A stretch of DNA of 29,953 bases, taken from IMG/VR virus record IMGVR_UViG_3300025818_000123, positions 1 to 29,953 of that record; one strand, written 5' to 3'. The notes under the pieces were generated by a model. The model searched no databases, was not told the DNA's origin, and worked only from the letters and a program-made list of their open reading frames with translations. Source of the DNA: a virus. Below are positions 13,719 to 20,067 of this stretch, in pieces; within the stretch, counting starts at the first letter, position 1; every line of letters begins with the position of its first letter. The position numbers and the translations under genes are program-made.

Positions 13719-14596
13719 AAGAAATCCCCCATATCCCGCGCAATATTGCCGCCGATATGCTGTGGCACGCTGCCTGTGTATCCGTCATTCTGAATATCTT
13801 TGCGGATACGTCTGAGCATGCTGTGCTTGTGCTGTGCTGTTAGATTCTGGTGCGGAATCTGTTGTGCAATATGCTCTGGAATAGTCCAGCCGTATAGCCC
13901 TGCAGCTACTTCGCCCTCTGGCGTGATCCAAAATGGAGATTCCCAGATCGGATATAATCGATCCGTATCCTCGCCGGCCTCAGCAATGCCGTAACGCACA
14001 TAGCCACGAGCTAGGATTTGATCCCAGTGATAGTTAGTCAGGTGACGCGCCTGTAACTTTCGCCCTAGCTGCTGATCATATCTGTCGACGGCTACTTCTG
14101 CATTTGGATCGCTATTGAGTAGCTGCATCATGACAGTCTCATATCCGGCGCCGTTTAATTTCTCGCCCAGCTCGCAGTCACATTTCGCCGATACGATTAA
14201 CTCGCCCATTCGCTTAGTATCGCCGCGCATGCCGTAAAAGAATATTGTACGCCAGCCGCCAGATTTGCCGATCTCATCTGTGCGGCAATGTCTGCAATAT
14301 TCTTTATCCAAGGGCACAGAGAGCCAGTGCTTCATAAATCCTGTTTGGCCTTGCACATACTCGCTGACATTGGCCACAGTCGGCACAAATTTAGTCTGTC
14401 CTGTCATCTTGTGCGTCAGATAGTCTAACAGCGACTTGATCAGAAATGAATCGGGTATATTGCCAAATTTGCGCTTGTACAGTGCATGTTGTGATTTGCG
14501 CCAAAATGTGTTTTTGTCATAGTGATCTGCGACGTTGGACAGAAATTTGAATATGATTTCATCTTTTTTGTCTTTGACATAATCGGGGTAGTTCAT
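13715..14596 (-). CDS. Putative replication-associated protein with CxxC/CxC metal site
   Basis: A 293-residue protein. The N-terminal third is helical and charged (DEIIFKFLSNVADHYDKNTF). A likely zinc site is formed by CRHC (YCRHCRTDEIG) and CDC (SAKCDCELG), about 40 residues apart. The C-terminal half is mixed with no motif I recognise. It begins with the ACAACGGAGCAACA leader, overlaps the upstream HTH gene by ATGA, and lies in the block beside the iteron region, where a replication initiator or helicase loader is expected. That role is inferred from place only; there is no Walker motif. Confidence 0.6.
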   Translation of the reverse strand: MNYPDYVKDKKDEIIFKFLSNVADHYDKNTFWRKSQHALYKRKFGNIPDSFLIKSLLDYLTHKMTGQTKFVPTVANVSEYVQGQTGFMKHWLSVPLDKEYCRHCRTDEIGKSGGWRTIFFYGMRGDTKRMGELIVSAKCDCELGEKLNGAGYETVMMQLLNSDPNAEVAVDRYDQQLGRKLQARHLTNYHWDQILARGYVRYGIAEAGEDTDRLYPIWESPFWITPEGEVAAGLYGWTIPEHIAQQIPHQNLTAQHKHSMLRRIRKDIQNDGYTGSVPQHIGGNIARDMGDFF

Positions 14597-14796
14597 TTGT
14601 TGCTCCGTTGTGATTGTTGTTTTGCAATGGCTAGAAGTCGCCTTGCTGTAGTGTAAGATATTTGATTGTCTCTAGCGTATTTTTTCAGATTGATTTTGCG
14701 GCATGTTAGCAGCTGGCTATAGAGCTGGCAGTAGTGATAGACATTGATCGCCCCCTCATCGAGTAGATCAAGGGGGATCTTGACGTATAGATTCAT
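14593..14796 (-). CDS. Small HTH protein, possible replication initiation factor
   Basis: A 67-residue protein starting MNLYVKIPLDLLDEGAINVY, ending in a helix-turn-helix (LKKYARDNQISYTTARRLLA). The start resembles the winged-helix N-terminal domain of phage O-like initiators and DnaD-type proteins (a short strand, then a helix about growth or cell state), but it is much shorter than a complete initiator. The ATG at 14796 has GAGAG upstream; both its ends overlap neighbours by ATGA. It could pair with 13715..14596 as a split replication protein. Moderate certainty. Confidence 0.6.
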   Translation of the reverse strand: MNLYVKIPLDLLDEGAINVYHYCQLYSQLLTCRKINLKKYARDNQISYTTARRLLAIAKQQSQRSNK

Positions 14797-15008
14797 TTTA
14801 CTCTCTGGGCATGATACAAAATACATCTATTGAAAGTGCAGAAGTACACGACAACAGAATAGACGTGCTTCGCGCATTCGCTTAACACATACCATCTTTC
14901 TGACTGGAAAGATTGATCTTGATTCTGTGGGATCCCGTCATAAATAAGCATGAATCTGTCAAAGGATAAAGGGTAATTGTGTGAGTTTTGTGTTGGTATC
15001 ATGTGCAT
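14793..15008 (-). CDS. Hypothetical early protein
   Basis: A 71-residue protein (MHMIPTQNSHNYPLSFDRFM) rich in aromatic residues, with three Cys and three His in the last half (LSECAKHVYSVVVYFCTFNR then CILYHAQ). The start at 15008 follows ACAACGGAGCAAATC; a second ATG two codons on is possible, and the longer Gln-rich frame to 15107 overlaps the preceding gene and is rejected. Overlaps the next gene by ATGA. No recognised family. Confidence 0.65.
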   Translation of the reverse strand: MHMIPTQNSHNYPLSFDRFMLIYDGIPQNQDQSFQSERWYVLSECAKHVYSVVVYFCTFNRCILYHAQRVK

Positions 15009-15032
15009 GATTTGCTCCGTTGTTGTTAAGGT

Positions 15033-15048
15033 GGGGGATTGCTCCCCC
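15033..15048 (-). other. GCAA-tetraloop hairpin in the early operon
   Basis: On the minus strand GGGGGA-GCAA-TCCCCC is a six-pair perfect stem with a GNRA tetraloop, between the ArdC-like gene and the next gene, followed by the ACAACGGAG leader. It is the counterpart of the hairpins at 665, 6918, 10032 and 25991. Confidence 0.68.
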
Positions 15049-15057
15049 TGTTGTTGT

Positions 15058-15339
15058 TTATTTGGCTGCTGCTGCTTGTTGTTCTGCTGGTGCGACTTGC
15101 TCTGCATTGAATACAGTATAGTAACGAGGCACGAGCTTTTCTTTGTGTTCTTTCTTACAGATAATCTTCACCATCTTTGTAATGCGTGTTCCTTTCTGGC
15201 CTCGCTGGACTTGCATCCCCTCGCCTTGCCATTGCTTGTAAGTAGCCCATTCATTGGAAGTGAAGCCAGCTGCTAAGAGTTCTGAAACATTGCCGCCGGT
15301 GTATTCTTTGCCTGTTGTTGTGTTGATTGGTGTTTGCAT
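15058..15339 (-). CDS. ArdC N-terminal-like ssDNA-binding / anti-restriction domain protein
   Basis: A 93-residue protein whose core matches the N-terminal domain of ArdC antirestriction proteins: NTTTGKEYTGGNVSELLAAG, then FTSNEWATYKQWQGEGMQV, RGQKGTRITKMVKI and PRYYTVFNAEQV. That domain binds single-stranded DNA and shields incoming DNA from restriction. The metalloprotease-like half of full ArdC is absent. The start at 15339 follows ACAACGGAGCATAAA; a frame extended to 15426 would run through promoter P4. It is the first gene of the main early operon, which suits protection just after injection. A C-terminal Ala/Gln tail (EQQAAAAK) follows. Confidence 0.85.
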   Translation of the reverse strand: MQTPINTTTGKEYTGGNVSELLAAGFTSNEWATYKQWQGEGMQVQRGQKGTRITKMVKIICKKEHKEKLVPRYYTVFNAEQVAPAEQQAAAAK

Positions 15340-15384
15340 TTTATGCTCCGTTGTTTTGTTGTTGTTGTTTTGTTGTATATACAT

Positions 15385-15413
15385 ACTATAACAACTTTTA
15401 TACACATTGTAAA
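15385..15413 (-). promoter_or_regulatory. Early-type sigma70 promoter P4
   Basis: On the minus strand TTTACA (15413..15408) and TATAGT (15390..15385) are 17 bases apart. TGTGTATAAAAGTT occurs twice 19 bases apart, the same geometry as P2 and P3 with a changed sequence. The leader is AC-repeat rich (AACAAAACAACAACAACAAA) and lacks the TAAGC hairpin before ACAACGGAG. Confidence 0.8.
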
Positions 15414-15575
15414 CTTTTATACACAACTTTTTTCAAAATAGATAGAGAGATAGACAGCAAGATCTCCCATGATCGTGCAATGTTCTAGATCGTAGATTGT
15501 GATCCTATTTGCTTTTTTCTATATAATTTGGAGCATCTCACTTTCTTACTATCTGTCTATCTGGCTAAAATTATA

Positions 15576-15599
15576 ATTATATTTATGATTATATTTATT
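15576..15599. repeat. AT-rich 12-bp tandem repeat
   Basis: ATTATATTTATG and ATTATATTTATT lie head to tail in a run of nearly pure A/T (about 15567..15600), a plausible DNA unwinding element beside the iterons. Confidence 0.7.
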
Positions 15600-15646
15600 A
15601 TGCGCTGACAACTGTTTGAAATCATTGCAGTTTTTTCGTTTTGTTG

Positions 15647-15701
15647 TTGGCTAAGTGTTGGCTAAGTGCTGGCTGATTGCTGGCTAAGTGTTGGCTGAAA
15701 A
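15647..15701. repeat. Five tandem 11-bp iterons
   Basis: Five units start at 15647, 15658, 15669, 15680 and 15691: TTGGCTAAGTG, TTGGCTAAGTG, CTGGCTGATTG, CTGGCTAAGTG, TTGGCTGAAAA. The TGGCT core is invariant and the 11-bp period places every copy on one face of the helix. The array is enclosed by the arms of the 13-bp inverted repeat. Confidence 0.88.
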
Positions 15702-15743
15702 ATAAAAGTGCAATGATTTCAGATACTTATCGATGTAAAAGTG

Positions 15744-15776
15744 TTGGCTGATTTAGGGGCGATTGCTGGCTGATTT
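15744..15776. repeat. Two further TGGCTGATTT iterons, 22 bp apart
   Basis: TTGGCTGATTTAGGGG begins at 15744 and CTGGCTGATTTAGGGG at 15766, two helical turns apart, sharing the TGGCT core of the main array and lying just upstream of the rightward promoter. Confidence 0.8.
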
Positions 15777-15791
15777 AGGGGGCGTTTTTTG

Positions 15792-15820
15792 TTGCGCATC
15801 CTCAATATTTTTGCTACACT
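15792..15820 (+). promoter_or_regulatory. Rightward promoter for the HTH-exonuclease operon
   Basis: TTGCGC (15792..15797) and TACACT (15815..15820) are 17 bases apart, 30 bases before the start codon of 15851. The last iteron ends 15 bases upstream of the -35, so an iteron-binding protein could control it. Confidence 0.55.
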
Positions 15821-15850
15821 CCACGAGATACAATCAACGGAGATCATAGC

Positions 15851-16162
15851 ATGTCAAATAACTATAAAACAACGGGCCAGCTTCTGCGTAGCTGGATCGA
15901 TGACAACTGCGGCACAGTTCGAGCATTCTGCAGAGATATCGGATTCAAAGAGAGCCGCGTGTTCAACTGGTGCAACAATGACGCTCCGATTTCAATGGAA
16001 AATATCGCACTTATTGCGGAGTATTTCGCAGAGATAACAGACACCCCGCCCAACGTCTATGTCATGCGCCTGACGATGCACAATCGGCACGTTGTACGCG
16101 TGATCAACGTATGGCAAAAGAAGCAGCAAAAGAAGCGACTAGCTGCTGAGGATCAAAAATGA
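15851..16162 (+). CDS. Small HTH-like protein leading the rightward operon
   Basis: A 103-residue protein. Residues about 20-50 look like a helix-turn-helix (CGTVRAFCRDIGFKESRVFN then WCNNDAPISMENIALIA), similar in build to phage Cro/XRE proteins, with a W and an N where the KW-G motif usually stands. The C-terminal third is basic (VWQKKQQKKRLAAEDQK). ACGGAG is eleven bases before the start. It faces away from the early operon across the iteron region, so it could be an iteron-binding regulator or initiator; this is inference. Confidence 0.7.
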   Translation: MSNNYKTTGQLLRSWIDDNCGTVRAFCRDIGFKESRVFNWCNNDAPISMENIALIAEYFAEITDTPPNVYVMRLTMHNRHVVRVINVWQKKQQKKRLAAEDQK

Positions 16163-16746
16163 AATATCTAGTAATCGACACAGAGACAACAGGCCTCGAC
16201 AATCAAGCACATGAGCTGATTAGCCTCGGCGCGATAGTCATGATTGACAATGTCATTGTTCAGACTATCGAGATCAAAGTCAAGCCTCAGCGCCTCCAAA
16301 ATGCAGATCCCAAGGCAATGCAGGTCAACGGATACAGCGAATACAAATGGCGCAAAGCCATCGATCCACAACTGGCAGCAAATCAGATACACGCTTTCTT
16401 TTTGAATCATCAGGATGCAATGCTAGTCGGCCACAATGTGCAGTTTGATATCGGATTTCTCAAATCATTCTGCAGCGATCATCATATCAAGATCAAGATC
16501 CCTACGCCGTATCTGGACACACGCGACATTTGCCGCGCCACACTTGCCCCATTTGGGCTCGATAGCATGTCACTCGACAATATATGCGCATTTCTAGGAT
16601 GGAAGCGCAGGAAAGCCCACACAGCGCTCTCAGATTGCGAGGATTGCATTAAGATCCTGCGATGCTTGGCGCCCCCGTCCACTAGATTTATGTTAAGATT
16701 GCACACAATGAAAAAGATTAGAGAGATTAAAGGGTTACTGTCATGA
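16159..16746 (+). CDS. DnaQ-type 3'-5' exonuclease
   Basis: A 195-residue DEDDh exonuclease: ExoI VIDTETTGL with D7 and E9, ExoII VGHNVQFDIGF with D97, and ExoIII KAHTALSDCED with H154 and D159. It resembles the proofreading subunit of DNA polymerase III, but no polymerase is encoded, so it presumably works with host polymerase, in recombination, or in host DNA degradation. It overlaps the upstream HTH gene by ATGA, and the next gene also by ATGA. The C-terminal 20 residues are basic. Confidence 0.93.
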   Translation: MKYLVIDTETTGLDNQAHELISLGAIVMIDNVIVQTIEIKVKPQRLQNADPKAMQVNGYSEYKWRKAIDPQLAANQIHAFFLNHQDAMLVGHNVQFDIGFLKSFCSDHHIKIKIPTPYLDTRDICRATLAPFGLDSMSLDNICAFLGWKRRKAHTALSDCEDCIKILRCLAPPSTRFMLRLHTMKKIREIKGLLS

Positions 16747-17150
16747 ATATGAAATCTATCAACAGAGTAACGAGCCGCGCCGCTGTCACTGGGATCGGAT
16801 CGTCGTTTAATCTGGCAAAGCGTATTGACATTGATATGGAAATGTTTCCACCGTCGCAAAACTTCGAGGGCTATCTGTCATTGATTGTCTTACAGCTGTC
16901 AAATCTCAACGCAGCAACAGAGATCACGATCAGGCTATGTCGTGACACTGCAGGCGATGAAATGATCATCACTGATACAATCAGCGATATCTATACAGGC
17001 ATAACAACGACCACAAAAGGATCGGCAATCTTTGCTCTTAATAGCTTCGTCAAGGTGAATCGAGCCGGCGATCTCTATGTATTTGTAAAAGTGAATACTG
17101 GTTCATGTGATCTTGATTATGTTGAAATGACGTATCAAGGGGATCGATAA
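16743..17150 (+). CDS. Unknown beta-rich protein, possibly virion-associated
   Basis: A 135-residue protein (MNMKSINRVTSRAAVTGIGS) with repeated Ile/Thr/Val strands, no Cys cluster and no membrane span, which looks like a beta-sandwich. It overlaps both neighbours (ATGA upstream, TAATG downstream). The next gene resembles the end of tail fibres, and this one has a similar composition (SDIYTGITTTTKGSAIFALN), so both may be small virion or receptor-binding accessories. Family not recognised. Confidence 0.65.
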   Translation: MNMKSINRVTSRAAVTGIGSSFNLAKRIDIDMEMFPPSQNFEGYLSLIVLQLSNLNAATEITIRLCRDTAGDEMIITDTISDIYTGITTTTKGSAIFALNSFVKVNRAGDLYVFVKVNTGSCDLDYVEMTYQGDR

Positions 17151-17437
17151 TGTCAATAGTCCAGATCATTAATCGCAACGGCGGCACGCACTCCACAGGA
17201 GGCGGATCTGCTGGCTCTCTAACTATCGATAATCTATCTGCTCAGGTTAACGGCTCAAATATCAATTTCGCCACTTCTGACACGTTTGTAGCTGATTCTG
17301 TGCAAGTCTATTACAATGGGATTCTGCAGATCAAAAATGACGACTACACAGAGGATTCAGATAATCAAGGGATCACATTTGCGCTAGCTCCTGAATCTGG
17401 ATCAAAAGTCGTCTGTATCTATTCAGTCAGCAGCTAG
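17150..17437 (+). CDS. Small tail-fibre-like protein
   Basis: A 95-residue protein. After a Gly/Ser-rich N-terminus, residues about 45-95 (VQVYYNGILQIKNDDYTEDS, then GITFALAPESGSKVVCIYSV) show the strand-NG-strand, DYT, ITF-AP-G pattern that occurs at the C-terminal ends of many phage tail fibres. The minus-strand fibre 17512..19062 ends in a related domain (VTVNGLVMEY and GDRVTVRGF). It is the last gene of the rightward operon, convergent with the fibre gene. It could be an attachment cap or a chaperone-like accessory of the fibre; this is inference. Confidence 0.65.
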   Translation: MSIVQIINRNGGTHSTGGGSAGSLTIDNLSAQVNGSNINFATSDTFVADSVQVYYNGILQIKNDDYTEDSDNQGITFALAPESGSKVVCIYSVSS

Positions 17438-17441
17438 ACAG

Positions 17442-17478
17442 AAAAAAGACCCGCCAAGCAGAGGATGCTCGACGGGTC
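17442..17478 (-). terminator. Rho-independent terminator after the tail fibre gene
   Basis: On the minus strand GACCCGTCGAGCA and TGCTTGGCGGGTC form a 13-pair stem with two G-U pairs and the loop TCCTC, followed by TTTTTT. It ends the long leftward late transcript and may also act weakly on the rightward operon. Confidence 0.92.
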
Positions 17479-17511
17479 AGGAGAGATCTAGGAGAGATCA
17501 GGTAAAATCAA

Positions 17512-19062
17512 TTAGTCATTGATGAATCCGCGAACGGTTACACGGTCGCCATTTGCCAAATTAGATCCGAATACGATCTGGCCAACACCACCGGCGCCGC
17601 CGTTGTCGATCTTGTAATTGTCTTGAGCGTCAGGAGTAGCTTTGTATTCCATCACCAGACCGTTAACTGTAACGACGAACATTTCGACAAAGTCAAGATC
17701 CAGAGCAGCAGAAAGCGCAAATGTATCAGTAGATCCATCAGCATCATAGGCGGCAAAGAATGCGCCAAATTTCAGCTTCTGAGTAGTGATCTGGGCATCT
17801 GCAATCTTATTAGTCTCAACAGCGCCATCAGCGAGCTGAGCAGTGTCAACGCCTGCATCAGCAACTTTGATCCCATTAACGCCGAGCGCCAATGTTGATC
17901 CGTCAAGATCGATCTGAAGATTGCCAGCTGATTCTAATACACCATTGCCGAGATTCAATTTGTCAGCAGGGATTGATCCAGCAAGTTTGACAGCAGTTAC
18001 AGCAGAATCAGCAAGCTGAGCAGTATCGATTCCAGCGTCCGCAACTTTGATCCCAGAGGCAGACAGAGCCAGCGTAGCGCCGTCAAGATTGATCGTCAAA
18101 TCAGATACAGCAGCAGAGCCGTTGTAGCTGGTCATTGTGATCCCATTTCCAGCGCTCAAAGAGTTAAGATTGCTACCCAGAGCAACGCCTGAAATAGTGC
18201 TATTGACAAGCTTTCCATTTGATACTCCGCCATCTTTGATCTGAAGCGCATTGCTAGAGATCTCGATAGATGAATCATCAACATTAACAGCAACATTAGC
18301 AACAGAAGCAGAGCCGTCGTAGCTGGTCATGGTGATCGCACCAGCAGCAGAGGCAGAAAGAGCGCCTAATGTGCCGCCCAGAGCAACGCCGGAAATCGTG
18401 CTGTTAGCAAGTTTTGCATTAGCAATCGAGCCGGCTAAATGATCATTTGTGATCCCGCCGTCCTTAACTTGAAGAGCATCAGCAGAGATCTCGATAGATG
18501 AATCGTCAACATTTACAGAGAAAGTCGAGCCTGTGAGATCAAGGCCGTCGCCAGCAGTGAATTGTCCTGCGCCTGTAAATTGAGTAAATGCAATCGAAGT
18601 AGTGCCGACAGTTACATCGCCGTCATTTGTACAGACATAGCCAGTATCAGCATTTGTTGATCCCTGTTGTACGAATACAGCAGCGCCAGAAAACTCGTCA
18701 GCTGCATTCATATCAGCAGCACGCGACCACGCACCAGAAGCAGCAACATAGATCCCGTTTTCTGATGCAGTGCTTTGATCCTTAACTAATACGCGCTCAT
18801 CAGCAGAAACAGCGATGCCGTCGATTGTCTGACTGCCTGAAAGCGTGATATTTGCAGTCGTTGCGACTTTTACGGAATCTTTCCAGTGCAAGCCTTGAGC
18901 TAGTGCATCAACGTAGCCTTTTGTTGCAGCGTGTGAATCTGCCGATGGTGTGGCAACTTGTAAAACAGCACTTTGAAAATCAAATGTGCCTGATGATAAA
19001 TCGAGTTTGTTAACGTCGACAGCTGCATTTGCAATCTGTCTCCCAGTAATTTGAACAGCCAT
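17512..19062 (-). CDS. Tail fibre protein with internal repeats
   Basis: A 516-residue protein, low in Cys and rich in Ala, Ser, Gly and Asp. The N-terminus has a HAATKGYVDALAQGLHWKDS segment, common in phage fibres and the Trp-containing dsDNA-phage neck of such fibres, then ASENGIYVAASGAWSRAADM. Two repeat types follow: VNVDDSSIEIS-ALQVKDGG-N-L with STISGVALG (twice) and LDGATLALSASGIKVADAGI with DTAQLADSAV (twice). The C-terminal domain (LDFVEMFVVTVNGLVMEYKA) resembles 17150..17437. It is the last late gene, after lysis candidates, and is expected to bind the host surface. A receptor is unknown. Confidence 0.88.
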   Translation of the reverse strand: MAVQITGRQIANAAVDVNKLDLSSGTFDFQSAVLQVATPSADSHAATKGYVDALAQGLHWKDSVKVATTANITLSGSQTIDGIAVSADERVLVKDQSTASENGIYVAASGAWSRAADMNAADEFSGAAVFVQQGSTNADTGYVCTNDGDVTVGTTSIAFTQFTGAGQFTAGDGLDLTGSTFSVNVDDSSIEISADALQVKDGGITNDHLAGSIANAKLANSTISGVALGGTLGALSASAAGAITMTSYDGSASVANVAVNVDDSSIEISSNALQIKDGGVSNGKLVNSTISGVALGSNLNSLSAGNGITMTSYNGSAAVSDLTINLDGATLALSASGIKVADAGIDTAQLADSAVTAVKLAGSIPADKLNLGNGVLESAGNLQIDLDGSTLALGVNGIKVADAGVDTAQLADGAVETNKIADAQITTQKLKFGAFFAAYDADGSTDTFALSAALDLDFVEMFVVTVNGLVMEYKATPDAQDNYKIDNGGAGGVGQIVFGSNLANGDRVTVRGFIND

Positions 19063-19162
19063 GATAATATTCCTTTTATGGATTGTTGAATTTGAGCATT
19101 GCGCTCGGTTAGATTGTAGTCATTGAAATGAGGATCGTCTATTGTATTTTAAGCAATCAATT

Positions 19163-19483
19163 TCAGACAACACGCTGAAAACGTGCCTTGATTTCTTCCA
19201 CAATTTTTGCGATGTGTTCTAGCTTCTGTTCTAGGATTGTCATACGTCGATCCAGATCGTTAATCTCCTTGACGATCTCGCCGCGCATTTTATCTTCACG
19301 AGCCTGCAGATCCAAAATCACTTTATCGTATCGATCTCGCAATTCTTTCTCTTTTGCTTCCTGCTTGGCTTCGCGATCATCGGCGCGCCTTTGTTGATCG
19401 CGATTCTGCCACCAGAGAAAAGCAGCAAATGCAGCATTCGCCCCGCCGTTCATCAATATATGATAAATATCTTGCTCCGGCAT
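19163..19483 (-). CDS. Putative holin-like or lysis-associated membrane protein
   Basis: A 106-residue protein with a weakly hydrophobic stretch at about 7-25 (YHILMNGGANAAFAAFLWW) and then a long, highly charged coiled coil (REAKQEAKEKELRDRYDKV to the end). This build resembles the XhlA/BhlA-type lysis proteins, which are usually next to an endolysin. The start shares one base with the upstream stop (TAATG). The adjacent gene is the endolysin candidate, supporting a lysis role. A tail or neck coiled-coil protein is possible. Confidence 0.6.
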   Translation of the reverse strand: MPEQDIYHILMNGGANAAFAAFLWWQNRDQQRRADDREAKQEAKEKELRDRYDKVILDLQAREDKMRGEIVKEINDLDRRMTILEQKLEHIAKIVEEIKARFQRVV

Positions 19484-20067
19484 TATTCCCCCATTAACAG
19501 CGTGTATGAAAAACGATCAAATCCTGTTTCAGCGATTTGACGCCGGCACAGGCTAATAAAAATATCGTACTCATCAGGATCCGCGATCACTTGGCAGCCA
19601 GCACTATAGCGGCCGACAATCTGACTCTCATGATTTGCGCTTGCTCTGTGGATATTGATCCCAAAGTAGCCGCTCTCTTCATTCTTTCCGTAGTCATGCA
19701 CGCTGTCGCCGTTGCGATCTCTCCATACAGAAACTTCGCCGCCGCGCTGCACAAGTGCTTCATATCGCCCCTGATGCAGTCCTAGCATGTAGCAGCTGCG
19801 ATATTGTCTATTGTGGCATAAAATCGCCGTGTTACGCCCCTGCAAATAGTGCTTGCCGGCGTCTGTTGTGCATTTGAAAACATGCCATTGCCACAAGCCG
19901 CCCTCTTTATAGCAAACATGAATCCAATCATCAAATTGATCCGCTTCGCCCTCTGGATTGCGCTCTCCGATGATATTCAGATCCCAATCTTGGCCATCGA
20001 ACACAACGAAGCCAGCAGCGCGTGCTAGCTCAATGATTCTCGGCGTATCTTGACATTCTAATTTCAT
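19483..20067 (-). CDS. Putative YkuD-like (L,D-transpeptidase fold) cell-wall enzyme, candidate endolysin
   Basis: A 194-residue protein. Residues 135-160 (FGINIHRASANHESQIVGRY then SAGCQV) hold His140, Ser155 and Cys158 in a spacing like the H-(about 16)-S-x-G-C active site of the YkuD fold, with a GINIH strand before it. Phage proteins with this motif have been treated as endolysins or cell-wall enzymes. It overlaps the upstream tail gene by ATGA and the holin-like gene by one base, which fits a lysis cassette. The N-terminal 100 residues are not recognised and could bind the wall. No lysozyme or amidase motif is present elsewhere. Confidence 0.6.
   Translation of the reverse strand: MKLECQDTPRIIELARAAGFVVFDGQDWDLNIIGERNPEGEADQFDDWIHVCYKEGGLWQWHVFKCTTDAGKHYLQGRNTAILCHNRQYRSCYMLGLHQGRYEALVQRGGEVSVWRDRNGDSVHDYGKNEESGYFGINIHRASANHESQIVGRYSAGCQVIADPDEYDIFISLCRRQIAETGFDRFSYTLLMGE

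Larger units (their letters stand above)
15427..15850. other. Noncoding divergent region, candidate origin of replication
   Basis: About 424 bases between the leftward and rightward operons with no convincing gene. It holds an AT-rich stretch with a 12-bp tandem repeat (15576..15599), a 13-bp perfect inverted repeat (TGAAATCATTGCA at 15617..15629 and its complement at 15709..15721) and arrays of TGGCT-based iterons between and after the arms. Iterons plus an AT-rich unwinding element are usual at initiator-driven origins of phages and plasmids. A multi-site operator controlling divergent promoters is the alternative. Confidence 0.6.

Noticed and set aside
15647-15776. Short regular repeats considered as a CRISPR array
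   Set aside because: Units are 11 bp without spacers and no cas gene is present; the pattern fits iterons.
15427-15850. Search for an integrase attachment site or tRNA in the noncoding region
   Set aside because: No cloverleaf, no tRNA-like 3' end and no integrase gene anywhere in the genome.
17512-19062. Tail fibre repeats as a diversity-generating retroelement target
   Set aside because: No reverse transcriptase and no template repeat is present; the repeats are ordinary fibre repeats.
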